Positions 1 to 9,682 of a stretch of DNA of 39,821 bases are shown piece after piece. Each line of letters opens with the position of its first letter. The stretch's first letter is position 1. The DNA is from Promethearchaeota archaeon (lineage in GTDB: Archaea; Asgardarchaeota; Lokiarchaeia; Sigyniarchaeales; SOKP01). The stretch spans positions 1 to 39,821 of the forward strand of contig JAHLWH010000279.1 in NCBI GenBank assembly GCA_019058015.1, written 5' to 3'. The notes below the pieces were generated by a model, which did not search any database, was not told the origin of the DNA, and saw nothing but the letters and a program-made list of their open reading frames with translations. A program made the translations under genes and the position numbers.

Positions 1-364
1 TGCTTTCCGTGGAGACCACCTCGGTCGTGGTCCAGGCTGCCGTGGTCGCGTTCCAGCGCTTATAAAATATATCAAGATCCGTTCCCGAATCGCCATAATT
101 CGTCTCATCATTCCACGCAATGTGCACGTTTCCGGAACCGTCCACTGCTATTGTTGGAGAATAAGAATCACCAGTGCTTTCCGTGGAGACCACCTCGGTC
201 GTGGTCCAATTCCAAGCAGAAATTTTTAATTCTTCTGAAAAGCTCTCTAAATTTTCAACAATATTATCCTTCAACAAATTGGTGTTATTATAGAGATAAA
301 TAGTTGTGAAGCCACTAAAAAAAATGGTCAACGAGATCAATAAAGCTAATTTATATTGTCTCAT
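1..364 (-). CDS. Partial secreted/membrane-anchored repeat protein (BNR/propeller-like repeats), N-terminus at 364, runs off the window
   Basis: Reverse-strand reading from ATG at 364 gives MRQYKLALLISLTIFFSGFTTIYLYNN...AWNWTTTEVVSTESTGDSYSPTIAVDGSGNVHIAWNDETNYGDSGTDLDIFYKRWNATTAAWTTTEVVSTES; hydrophobic N-terminus plus repeat motif. Not in the ORF track because it is open at the edge. Confidence 0.8.
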   Translation of the reverse strand, partial: MRQYKLALLISLTIFFSGFTTIYLYNNTNLLKDNIVENLESFSEELKISAWNWTTTEVVSTESTGDSYSPTIAVDGSGNVHIAWNDETNYGDSGTDLDIFYKRWNATTAAWTTTEVVSTES

Positions 365-1164
365 AGATAATTACCCTTATAAAAGATTTTCATTGGGTAT
401 TTAAATATATCCTTTTTTTTTATTTATAAACTTTCTCAAATTAGCATTGTGTTTATTTTTAATTTACTTCTCTATTTTCCACCAAATTTTTGTTTTGTGT
501 TCATATTTTATTTATTTATTAAAAAATAGATGTTTTTACCTCTAATTTGAAAGAATTCTCAAATATTATATTACCTGATTATGAAATTATTAGTAAAATA
601 CAGATCAATTTAAATTTCATATTATCCAAAGATAAAATTTAATTTATCTAGAAATTTGTGGAATATGCGGAGATATTCCTAAGTTTAGACGATTATCAAG
701 GTATAAGTGATATAATATCTTTTTCTCAGAAATATAAATAAGGGTTGAGGGTTTGAGTTAAATTCAAAAGAACTTATCTCGTTTCAAATTTTCTTTAACT
801 TTCTCAAGTATGCTATAAATTAGGAATTGAAATATTATCTTTTAAAAGGTTCATGTAGAAACAAGTGTCGCATAACACTTTTTTAGCTCTTTTAAGAAAT
901 TTCAGCGTACGTTAATAAAATTTATTAGGAAATTTAGATTACCATCACAAGAGATTAAAACTTTATGTTGTTTTGCGAAATTATTTAATTCGTTATAAAT
1001 AATTTCTTTATATAACCATCTGTTTAATATTTTAAAATTAAAAATTTAGCATTAAATTATCTTGAAGAGAGCAATAATATTAAGATTTATCAATGAATAT
1101 TAAAAATATTCAAAATTTACAAATATTAGAGTATTAGAAGTATTTTCATTTTACACTTAATAAC

Positions 1165-2268
1165 ATGAAAAAAATTGGACTAATAATAAATCCAATCGCC
1201 GGGATGGGAGGAAGTGTAGGATTAAAAGGAACAGATGGGGATATTTTTAAAAAAGCTATAAAAATGGGAGCTCAACCAATAACACCAAAAAGACTTAGTG
1301 AATTATTATCTAATTTAGAAAACAAAGAAGATATTTTTTTCCTTGTAGCCCCTGGTAAAATGGGTGCAGATATTGTAGAAAATAAAGAGTTTAAATTTAA
1401 TACTATTGGAGAGATTGGTAACGATACTTCAGCAGAAGATACAAAAAGAATTGCAAAAATGATGTTAGAAGAAAATATTGATTTACTTATTTTTTGTGGA
1501 GGTGACGGAACTGCCAGAGACATCTTTGATGCTATTGGATTGAAAAAGCCCGTTGTTGCTGTCCCATCTGGCGTAAAAATGTTTAGTTCTGTTTTTGCTC
1601 TCAACCCTAGAGCAGCAGCAGAAATGGTAGATGCTTTTGTAAAAGGAACAGATACTCAAGAAAAAGAAGTTCTCGATATTAATGAAGATTCTTTCAGAAA
1701 AGGTATATTAGATTCGAGTTTGTATGGTTATTTAAAGGTTCCAAATGTCAAGCGCTTATTGCAATCAGGAAAAATAGGTTCGAAAATCAATAAGACTGCA
1801 GCGGAAAATAAAGTAGAAATTGCCGATCATGTAATTGAAAACATGAAAAATGATATTTTATATTTATTGGGCCCCGGTACAACTGTTAAAGCAATTACAG
1901 ATTCGTTAAATTTACCTAAGACTCTGCTTGGAATTGATGCTATAAATAATAACAAACGAGTTGGAGAAGATTTAAATGAAGAAGGTATTCTAAGATTACT
2001 TGATAAATATAATAATGTAGAAATAATTGTTTCCCCTATTGGAGGGCAGGGGTTCATTTTTGGAAGAGGAAATAAACAATTAACCCCAAAAATCATTTCA
2101 AAAGTTGGAAAGGAAAACATAAAAATTGTAGCGACAGCAGATAAGATGAAAGGATTAATGTGTTTGAGAGTTGATACGGGTGATATTGAAGTTGATAATA
2201 TGCTAAAAGGTTATACTAAAGTAATTATTGGATATAAAGAAGAACTCATAACGCAAATAGAATGTTAA
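1165..2268 (+). CDS. ATP-NAD kinase family protein (AcoX-like)
   Basis: MKKIGLIINPIAGMGGSVGLKGTDG; FCGGDGTARDI GGDG motif; long ORF. Confidence 0.85.
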   Translation: MKKIGLIINPIAGMGGSVGLKGTDGDIFKKAIKMGAQPITPKRLSELLSNLENKEDIFFLVAPGKMGADIVENKEFKFNTIGEIGNDTSAEDTKRIAKMMLEENIDLLIFCGGDGTARDIFDAIGLKKPVVAVPSGVKMFSSVFALNPRAAAEMVDAFVKGTDTQEKEVLDINEDSFRKGILDSSLYGYLKVPNVKRLLQSGKIGSKINKTAAENKVEIADHVIENMKNDILYLLGPGTTVKAITDSLNLPKTLLGIDAINNNKRVGEDLNEEGILRLLDKYNNVEIIVSPIGGQGFIFGRGNKQLTPKIISKVGKENIKIVATADKMKGLMCLRVDTGDIEVDNMLKGYTKVIIGYKEELITQIEC

Positions 2269-2293
2269 ATTTATTATTGAAGGACATTAAAAT

Positions 2294-3268
2294 ATGAGAA
2301 TTAGATTAGATAAAAATGAGATGTTTAAACCCCCTCCAAAAGAAATTATTGACCCTGTAAAGGAAAGTATTGAAAATATAAATCGTTATACTCCCCAAGT
2401 CAAAGTAGAAGAATTAATTGGATTAATCTCTGATTATACAAAAGTTCCTCAAGATTCCATAATTTTAAGTTCAGCTTCAGATATATTGATAAAAGAATTC
2501 ATTTATCTTTTTGCAAGAAATCGGCAGATAATTATTGCAGACCCAACATTCATTTTAATCACAAATACTGTTCAAAAAACCTCTTCACCATTATTAAAAA
2601 TCAGATTAAGAGAACCCGAATTTAAGATTTCTTTAGAACAATTTGGTGATGAAATTAGTAAACCAACTTTGATAGTGTTTGATAATCCTAATAATCCCAC
2701 TGGAAGTCTGCTATTAAATAAAAAAGACGTTAAGACTGTTTTGGAAAATGAAAATGTGATATTTCTAATCGATGAGGCATATTTCGAATTTTCAAAGATA
2801 TCTTATGTAAATTTCTTGATTGATTTTCCTAACTTAGCCATTGTAAGGACATTAAGTAAATCTTTTGGTTTAGCGGGTTCTGGAATTGGGTATATACTTT
2901 GCGGAGATGTTATAAAAAGGAAATTTATTGGTTTAGAAATTATGCTACCTTATCCTAGTGTCGTAGCTGCTATTAATGCATTACATAATTTGGATTACAT
3001 GAAAAAAAATATTAAAGAAATTGAAAAAGAAAAAAAAAGAATAATAACTTCAGTTTCAAAAATGGGAATTACAGTTTTTCCGAGTTATACCAATTTTATT
3101 TTAATGAAAACTGGTATTGAAAATATTACTCAAAAGTTATTAAAACAAGGAATTTATGTTCACGACGTATCTGAGCAATTAAGTTCAGAATACATAAGAG
3201 TTACAATAGGAACTGAAAAAGAAAATGATTATTTTATAAGTTATCTTGAACAATTAACTAAATCTTAA
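2294..3268 (+). CDS. Class I/II aminotransferase, histidinol-phosphate aminotransferase-like
   Basis: FDNPNNPTGSLL, LIDEAYFEF, VRTLSKSFGLAGSGIGY PLP-binding lysine motif. Confidence 0.85.
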   Translation: MRIRLDKNEMFKPPPKEIIDPVKESIENINRYTPQVKVEELIGLISDYTKVPQDSIILSSASDILIKEFIYLFARNRQIIIADPTFILITNTVQKTSSPLLKIRLREPEFKISLEQFGDEISKPTLIVFDNPNNPTGSLLLNKKDVKTVLENENVIFLIDEAYFEFSKISYVNFLIDFPNLAIVRTLSKSFGLAGSGIGYILCGDVIKRKFIGLEIMLPYPSVVAAINALHNLDYMKKNIKEIEKEKKRIITSVSKMGITVFPSYTNFILMKTGIENITQKLLKQGIYVHDVSEQLSSEYIRVTIGTEKENDYFISYLEQLTKS

Positions 3269-3395
3269 TTGAATTGTTTGTTTATTTATTTTTATCTTAA
3301 TCATTTTAAATGTTTTTTTTTCATAATTTTTTTAAAATATATTTTTTAAGACTCTAATCAAATTACTAATTATTAAAAATAAAAATAAATTTTTA

Positions 3396-4229
3396 GTGAA
3401 AAAAAATATGGTTAAAGAAATAAATGTTGTTGCAGTAATAGGAGCTGGGTTTATGGGGGATCAGATTATACGAAAAACAGCATTAAAAGATTATACTGTA
3501 CGTTTTTATGATGTGAATCCTAAAGGATGTGAAAAATTAGCAAATTCATTAACAAGAAAGAAAAAACGTAATCAAATAGAAGGAGAAGTTACTTTTCACG
3601 AAAAGCTTAATGAAGCTGTAGCAGACGCAGATCTTATCATTGAAGCAGTACCTGAAAAGTTAGAATTAAAAAAGGACATATTTTCACAAATTGATAAAAC
3701 ATCTCCACCTAATGCAATAATTGCTACTAATAGCTCATCGATTGCAGTTTCAAGGATTGAGAATGCTGTTGAAAGAAAGGATAAAGTATTAAATATTCAC
3801 TTTTATAACTTAACTTCAATCCCAATGGCGGATATAATGAAAGGTTCTAAAACAAGCGATGATACTTTCGAAAAAGGAAAAAAATGGCTTGAGAGTATAG
3901 AAATTACACCTCTTATTGTAAAAAAAGAATGTTTTGGTTTTGTATTTAATAGAGTGTGGAGAGCCGTAAAAAAAGAATGTTTGGAAATATGGGCAGGGGG
4001 ATATGCAGATATTGAAGAAGTAGATAAAGCATGGAAAATATATACTAAAATGGGAGTGGGCCCTTTTAAAATAATGGATGCTATTGGACTTGATGTTGTC
4101 TATGATATAGAAATGTCTTACTATAAAGAAAGCGGAGATCCTAGAGACAAACCACCACAACTTCTTAAGGAAAAGGTTGAAAGGGGTGAATTAGGATTAA
4201 AAACTCAAAAAGGTTTTTATTCCTATTGA
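3396..4229 (+). CDS. 3-hydroxyacyl-CoA dehydrogenase
   Basis: N-terminal Rossmann GAGFMGDQI, ATNSSSIAVSRI, NIHFYNL, C-terminal LGLKTQKGFYSY. Confidence 0.85.
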   Translation: MKKNMVKEINVVAVIGAGFMGDQIIRKTALKDYTVRFYDVNPKGCEKLANSLTRKKKRNQIEGEVTFHEKLNEAVADADLIIEAVPEKLELKKDIFSQIDKTSPPNAIIATNSSSIAVSRIENAVERKDKVLNIHFYNLTSIPMADIMKGSKTSDDTFEKGKKWLESIEITPLIVKKECFGFVFNRVWRAVKKECLEIWAGGYADIEEVDKAWKIYTKMGVGPFKIMDAIGLDVVYDIEMSYYKESGDPRDKPPQLLKEKVERGELGLKTQKGFYSY

Positions 4230-4355
4230 AAAAAAAACATTTATCTGATAATAAAATAGACATTGATAATAATAAAGATTTAATAGAAATTTATTTATGA
4301 ATAATTGGAAGAAATTTAATTGTATTAATAAATTTTAATCTTTTTAACTTCAGAA

Positions 4356-5456
4356 TTGATAATGGAAACTACTCATAAAATATTTTTTAAAAATTCTTCT
4401 GATATGCGCGAAGTAGAATCAGACACAGTAGATTTATTAATAACTTCTCCACCTTATCCCATGATAGAAATGTGGGATTCATTATTTTCATCCTTAAATG
4501 AAGAGATAGGAAAAGCATTAAAAGAAGAGAAGGGTAAAAAAGCATTTAACTTAATGCATTATGAATTAGATAAAGTTTGGAAAGAAACTGTAAGAGTTTT
4601 AAAATTAGGAGGGATCGCTTGTATAAATATTGGAGATGCAACAAGAACAATAAATAAAAATTTTCAACTATTTCCTAATCATGTTAAAATAGCCAATTTT
4701 TTTCAAGAAAATGGATTTATTGAGTTACCTTGCATTCTGTGGAAAAAACCTACAAATAGTCCTACAAAATTTTTAGGATCTGGAATGCTACCCCCTAACG
4801 CTTATGTCACTCTCGAACATGAATATATTTTATTGTTTAGAAAAGGGGAAAATAAAAGAAAAATACCACCTAAGTCAGAATATAGATCTAAAAGTGCCTA
4901 TTTTTGGGAAGAAAGGAATAAATGGTTTTCGGATGTATGGGTAGATATTAGAGGGGCATCTCAAAGTTTAAATAATGATAATAATAAGAAAAAATTACGA
5001 AAACGATCAGCAGCATTTCCAATAGAACTTCCATATAGATTGATTAATATGTTTTCTATTTATGGTGACATTATTTTAGATCCATTTTGGGGAACTGGAA
5101 CAACTTCATTGGCTGCCATGATTTCAGCAAGAAACTCAATAGGGTATGAGATTGACTCAGAATTTATGGTATCATTTAAAAAAAGTATTAGGAAAATTAA
5201 AAAATTAGCTGATTTAATTAATGAGAAAAGATTGCTACAACATGTTGAGTTTATTAAAAGATATAAGAAGCAAGATAAAGATGTTAAATATAAAGCAATT
5301 AACTATAAATTTCCATTAATTACAAAACAAGAGATAGGTATATTGTTGTATTCGATAAAGAAATATAGTGAGATAAATAATGAATTTCACGTTGATTACG
5401 AAAAATTTGAATTTGAACCAAAAAGAAAACTTGTTCAATCACGTCTGATACCCTAA
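4356..5456 (+). CDS. DNA methyltransferase (N4-cytosine/N6-adenine type)
   Basis: TSPPYPMIEMWDS (motif IV) near the N-terminus and DPFWGTGTTSLAA (motif I) near the C-terminus: beta-type motif order. Confidence 0.85.
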   Translation: MIMETTHKIFFKNSSDMREVESDTVDLLITSPPYPMIEMWDSLFSSLNEEIGKALKEEKGKKAFNLMHYELDKVWKETVRVLKLGGIACINIGDATRTINKNFQLFPNHVKIANFFQENGFIELPCILWKKPTNSPTKFLGSGMLPPNAYVTLEHEYILLFRKGENKRKIPPKSEYRSKSAYFWEERNKWFSDVWVDIRGASQSLNNDNNKKKLRKRSAAFPIELPYRLINMFSIYGDIILDPFWGTGTTSLAAMISARNSIGYEIDSEFMVSFKKSIRKIKKLADLINEKRLLQHVEFIKRYKKQDKDVKYKAINYKFPLITKQEIGILLYSIKKYSEINNEFHVDYEKFEFEPKRKLVQSRLIP

Positions 5457-5553
5457 AGTGTTGTTATTATTAAAAAAAGAATTTAAAATGTCAAACCTTT
5501 TTATTGAAGGCAATCTATTTAATTAATAACGATTTTTAAGAAAGTGGATTATT

Positions 5554-6657
5554 ATGGCAGATAATATTGAATATATCGACGCAGTCACACTCAAGAATTT
5601 TATGAAAGATGTATTTATTGGGTTAGGGGTTCCAGAAGAAGATGCAGAAATTTGTGCAGATGTGTTGATAACATCTGATTTAAGAGGAATTGAATCACAT
5701 GGAATTCAAAGAATGAAGATGTATTATGACCGTGTAAAAGCGGGTATTTATAATCCAAAAACGGAGTTTAAAATTATTAAAGATGGACCTACAACAGCTC
5801 TTATAGATGGAGGAGTGGGAATGGGCCATGTTATTGCTTTTAACGCAATGAAATTAGCCATAGAAAAGGCTAAAAAATATGGACTTGGAGCAGTTGCAGT
5901 TAGAAATTCAACCCATTTTGGAATCGCCGGATATTATTCTCTAATGGCAATAAAAGAAGGCATGATTGGAATTGCCGTTACAAATGCTAGACCTTCAATT
6001 CCCCCAACCTTTGGAGTAGAACCATTGTTAGGTACAAATCCATTAACTGCTGGCGCACCAACTGATGAAGAATTTCCATTCCTTATTGATTGCGCAACTT
6101 CAATCATTCAAAGAGGTAAAGTAGAGGTATATGATAGAATTAAAAAACCACTTCCAGAAGGTGTGGTGATTAATAATGAAGGGAAATCTGAAACAGATGC
6201 AAATAAAGTCTTAAAAGATTTAGCAAATAAAACTGTAGCTTTATTGCCCTTAGGTGGAAAAGGAGAAGAAACTAGTGGATACAAGGGATATGGATATGCA
6301 ACATTAGTAGAAATACTCTCAGCTGCACTACAGGATGGAATTTATTTAAGAGACACAATTGGAATCGAAGAAGGTGGAAAAACTTATTTAAAAGTCGGAC
6401 ATTTCTTTTTAGCAATTAATATCGAAAATTTTATTCCTTTAAAAACTTTCAATAAAACCGCTGGAAATATTATGAGGGGGTTAAGGAGTGCAAAAAAGGT
6501 TCCGGGACAAGAGAGAATTTATACAGCGGGAGAAAAAGAATTTGAAGCTGAAAAGGAGAGAGTTAAAGTAGGGATTCCAATTAATGAAAGTATTCAACGA
6601 GATATTAAAATAATGCAAAAAGAAATAGGTTTAAATCAATATAAATTTCCATTCTAA
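5554..6657 (+). CDS. Malate/L-lactate dehydrogenase family (Ldh_2) oxidoreductase
   Basis: SDLRGIESHGIQRMKMYYDRV, AVRNSTHFGIAGYYSLMA, PLLGTNPLTAGAPT. Confidence 0.9.
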   Translation: MADNIEYIDAVTLKNFMKDVFIGLGVPEEDAEICADVLITSDLRGIESHGIQRMKMYYDRVKAGIYNPKTEFKIIKDGPTTALIDGGVGMGHVIAFNAMKLAIEKAKKYGLGAVAVRNSTHFGIAGYYSLMAIKEGMIGIAVTNARPSIPPTFGVEPLLGTNPLTAGAPTDEEFPFLIDCATSIIQRGKVEVYDRIKKPLPEGVVINNEGKSETDANKVLKDLANKTVALLPLGGKGEETSGYKGYGYATLVEILSAALQDGIYLRDTIGIEEGGKTYLKVGHFFLAINIENFIPLKTFNKTAGNIMRGLRSAKKVPGQERIYTAGEKEFEAEKERVKVGIPINESIQRDIKIMQKEIGLNQYKFPF

Positions 6658-6689
6658 ATTAATTTATAAAATCTTTTTATAAAATCTTT

Positions 6690-8129
6690 TTAAAAAATAA
6701 TTCCGTCCGTTCGTCCGCTTAGAGGCTCAGAATGGAGAATAATAACATGGAGATTTTCAATTTTAATATTTTTTCGGATTTTTTGTTCTATATTCGTAAG
6801 ATAACCGTGAACAAGAGAAATATTCAACGATCCTTCAAAAAATATATGTAATTCAAGTATATAATTTTCACCAGTGGTAAAAAATTCAAATCCATGATAA
6901 CCTTTGACGTATGGACAATCTTTTAAAATAGATTCGATCAATTCTTTTATTTCCTGTATTTTCTGAGGGTTTACCTCTAACTCTGCAATTTGAATAAAAG
7001 AATATTGTCTAACCAGAGGTTTAGCTTCAATATGGGTTGTAATTCTAGTCAAAAATGGTGCCCGATTTTTTAAAACTTTTTCAAATTCTGAAGATGTTTC
7101 ATGAGCTTTATTGAGATTAAGTTTATCATCAACAACTAATGTCATGGAAAGATAATTTTTATCTTTTAAAGTAAAAAGGGCATAATCTTTAACATCGATG
7201 ATACCAGGAAATTCTAAGATCATTGAAGATATTAAGTTAATGATATTCTCGATTAATGATCCTTCCCCAGCAACGGGATTCATCTCAATGATACATTTCA
7301 AATCGTAATTAGGAAAAAATTTTTTAGCCATTTCATTAATAGCTATATTTATTTCATGGGCGTGGATAAGGGAAATATGATCTTCTACTAATAGACCAAC
7401 TTCTAAAAATAATTCCTTACCGATTGAACGTATGCGTAAATCTTCAACAGCATTGATATGCTCTAAATTAAAAATTTTTAGGCGTATTTCTTCTATATCT
7501 TGGTAATTAAATGGATTTGTATCTGAAATCTCTTTTATACTCTTCTTGGATAATTTCAGAGCACTTAAAATAATCCAGAGAGAAAGAGCGATACTGAATA
7601 ATGGATCAGTAAATAAGATACCAAATATCACAAATAAAAAATTTACCAATACAAAAATTGAACGTATTGAGTCTTGGAACAAGTTTAATCCCTGAATCTC
7701 CAAAATAAGACTCATACGACGTCTACCCTGCCAGATGAGAATTCGAGAAAATATTAAATTCACTGAGAAAGAAATGATTGTTATAATTAAACCTATATCT
7801 GGATTAGAAGGCAAAAAAGTTTCCTCAATAAAGATTTGAATTGTGAAAAAGATCAATAAACCATATAAATTTATTAAGATGATACCTTGAAGTAATGCTC
7901 CAATTGGCTCAATTTTAGCATGTCCATACATATGTTCGTAATCAGGAGGTTTTGAACTACGGAATAAACAATAAATCGTCAAAGAAACAAACCCTATATC
8001 CGTTATTGTATCCAATGTTTCGGATAATAAAGCTAAACTATTTGTTAGAATCACTCCAGATATTTTTAATGTAGATTGAAATAAAATAATAATAAGTGAA
8101 GCAAATCCAAACTTAATTTTAATCTCCAT
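6690..8129 (-). CDS. Cation diffusion facilitator transporter with extended C-terminal region
   Basis: N-terminal CDF membrane domain (LLSETLDTITDIGF; YEHMYGHAKIEPIGALLQG) followed by three consecutive ZT_dimer-like segments. Confidence 0.85.
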   Translation of the reverse strand: MEIKIKFGFASLIIILFQSTLKISGVILTNSLALLSETLDTITDIGFVSLTIYCLFRSSKPPDYEHMYGHAKIEPIGALLQGIILINLYGLLIFFTIQIFIEETFLPSNPDIGLIITIISFSVNLIFSRILIWQGRRRMSLILEIQGLNLFQDSIRSIFVLVNFLFVIFGILFTDPLFSIALSLWIILSALKLSKKSIKEISDTNPFNYQDIEEIRLKIFNLEHINAVEDLRIRSIGKELFLEVGLLVEDHISLIHAHEINIAINEMAKKFFPNYDLKCIIEMNPVAGEGSLIENIINLISSMILEFPGIIDVKDYALFTLKDKNYLSMTLVVDDKLNLNKAHETSSEFEKVLKNRAPFLTRITTHIEAKPLVRQYSFIQIAELEVNPQKIQEIKELIESILKDCPYVKGYHGFEFFTTGENYILELHIFFEGSLNISLVHGYLTNIEQKIRKNIKIENLHVIILHSEPLSGRTDGIIF

Positions 8130-8278
8130 ATAAGCTTATAGAATTAATTACTTATTTTAATCTAATCTATTCTCCTAAAACCGTCTTTATAATTTTGAAA
8201 TTTTATTCCTAAATTTTCATGCAAAGTAATATTGAGATGATATACCTCTTTTTGAATTAAAGTTGTTCAAACCAAGTT

Positions 8279-8440
8279 ATGGTTGAACCAGTTAAGATTG
8301 TTGAGGATGATATCTCGAAGGATTTAGATCATGCAATTGCTTCGAATATATTCAAGAAATTATATCAAGCAATAAAAGAAAATGATGAAGAGACTATTTG
8401 GAATCTCTCTAAAATCATAACGAGATATCGGTTTAGATAA
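8279..8440 (+). CDS. Small ORF (53 aa), unknown
   Basis: MVEPVKIVEDDISKDLDHAIASNIFKKLYQAIKENDEETIWNLSKIITRYRFR; balanced charged/hydrophobic composition, below the ORF-track size cutoff. Confidence 0.35.
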   Translation: MVEPVKIVEDDISKDLDHAIASNIFKKLYQAIKENDEETIWNLSKIITRYRFR

Positions 8441-8497
8441 AAAGAAATTTAAGTAAATATCTAATTCATAAAGTCCAACAAGAAGAGGAAGCAGAGA

Positions 8498-9682
8498 TTA
8501 AATTTTCTCTTTTTTAGAGAAATAGCTTAATTTGGCTAATTCATAAATCTCCTTCAAAGAGACATTATTTTCTTGTGCCAATTTTTTACAGTCTTCATAT
8601 TCAGGAGATACTAATTTTATTTTATCTTTTGTTTTTCCAATTTTAATGGTTATTTCACCATATTTTGTTTCCACTTTTTCCATCTCAACAAATAATTTTT
8701 TTCTATTAGTTTTATAAATTCTTAAACCAAAAGTAGTGGTTTCATTAAAGATAATATCGGTAAGTTGATCTGTAATTTCCAATGGCGAAATTATACTGAG
8801 TTTTATACCAGGTCTATTTTTTTTCATTTGAATATTTGTAAGATAGACATCTAAAGCTCCATTTTTTAATAGTTTTTCAAAAACAACTTCATAATGTTCT
8901 GGATTCATATCATCAATATTGATTTCAATTACATTCACAGTATCTGTGTCATATTTCTCTAAAGACTCACCAATAAAAATTCTTAATAAATTTGGGTGAT
9001 CAAAATCGGATTTACCCGCTCCATATCCGATCTTTTCGATTTGCATTAATGGCATTTCACCAAAACTTTCAGTTAAAGATGAAATTATTGCTGCTCCAGT
9101 TGGGGTAACTAATTCCCCCTCAACTTTAGTAGAATATATTGGAATTCCTTTTAATAATTCACTCGTTGCTGGTGCTGGGATTGGTAATTTTCCATGTGCC
9201 GATTTAACAAAACCTCTCCCTACAGGAATACTAGAACTATATATTTTTTTAATGTTGAGTTTATCAAGACCAATAACGGCTCCTATAATATCCAAAATGG
9301 AATCAATCGCCCCAATTTCATGAAAGTGGACATTATTAATGTCAATATTATGAATTTTTGACTCTGCTTTAGCTAGTTTTAGAAAAATATTTTTGCTTTT
9401 TTTCTTTATTTCTAGATTTAATTCGCTCTTATCGATTAAAGCATTAATTTCTTTTAAACTCCGATGTTTTTGCTTATCCTTTACAGTAATATTTACTTTT
9501 ATACAAGAAATATCATTTTTTTTAGTTTTTATAACATTTATTTCATAGCCAGAGATATTAATTTTTTTAAATTCGTTTTTTAAATATTCAATATCCAATC
9601 CCAAATCAATTAAGGACCCGAGTATCATATCGCCACTGATGCCTGAGAAACAATCAAAATATGCAATTTCCATTTGATTCAC
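8498..9682 (-). CDS. larC: LarC, nickel insertion protein for nickel-pincer nucleotide cofactor
   Basis: AYFDCFSGISGDMILGSLIDLG, NVHFHEIGAIDSILDIIGA, ELVTPTGAAI, NIDDMNPE. Confidence 0.92.
   Translation of the reverse strand: MNQMEIAYFDCFSGISGDMILGSLIDLGLDIEYLKNEFKKINISGYEINVIKTKKNDISCIKVNITVKDKQKHRSLKEINALIDKSELNLEIKKKSKNIFLKLAKAESKIHNIDINNVHFHEIGAIDSILDIIGAVIGLDKLNIKKIYSSSIPVGRGFVKSAHGKLPIPAPATSELLKGIPIYSTKVEGELVTPTGAAIISSLTESFGEMPLMQIEKIGYGAGKSDFDHPNLLRIFIGESLEKYDTDTVNVIEINIDDMNPEHYEVVFEKLLKNGALDVYLTNIQMKKNRPGIKLSIISPLEITDQLTDIIFNETTTFGLRIYKTNRKKLFVEMEKVETKYGEITIKIGKTKDKIKLVSPEYEDCKKLAQENNVSLKEIYELAKLSYFSKKEKI

Noticed and set aside
365-1164. ~800 bp intergenic region with short coding-like stretches (e.g. 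FVEYAEIFLSLDDYQGISDIISFSQKYK)
   Set aside because: AT-rich, multiple stops, no recognisable family; could be a decayed gene but cannot be supported by eye.
1272-2120. Minus-strand ORFs 1272-1604 and 1827-2120
   Set aside because: Antisense shadows of the NAD kinase-like gene.
6661-6692. TTATAAAATCTTT tandem repeat between convergent genes as a mobile-element trace
   Set aside because: Short T-rich sequence between two gene ends is adequately explained as a terminator region.
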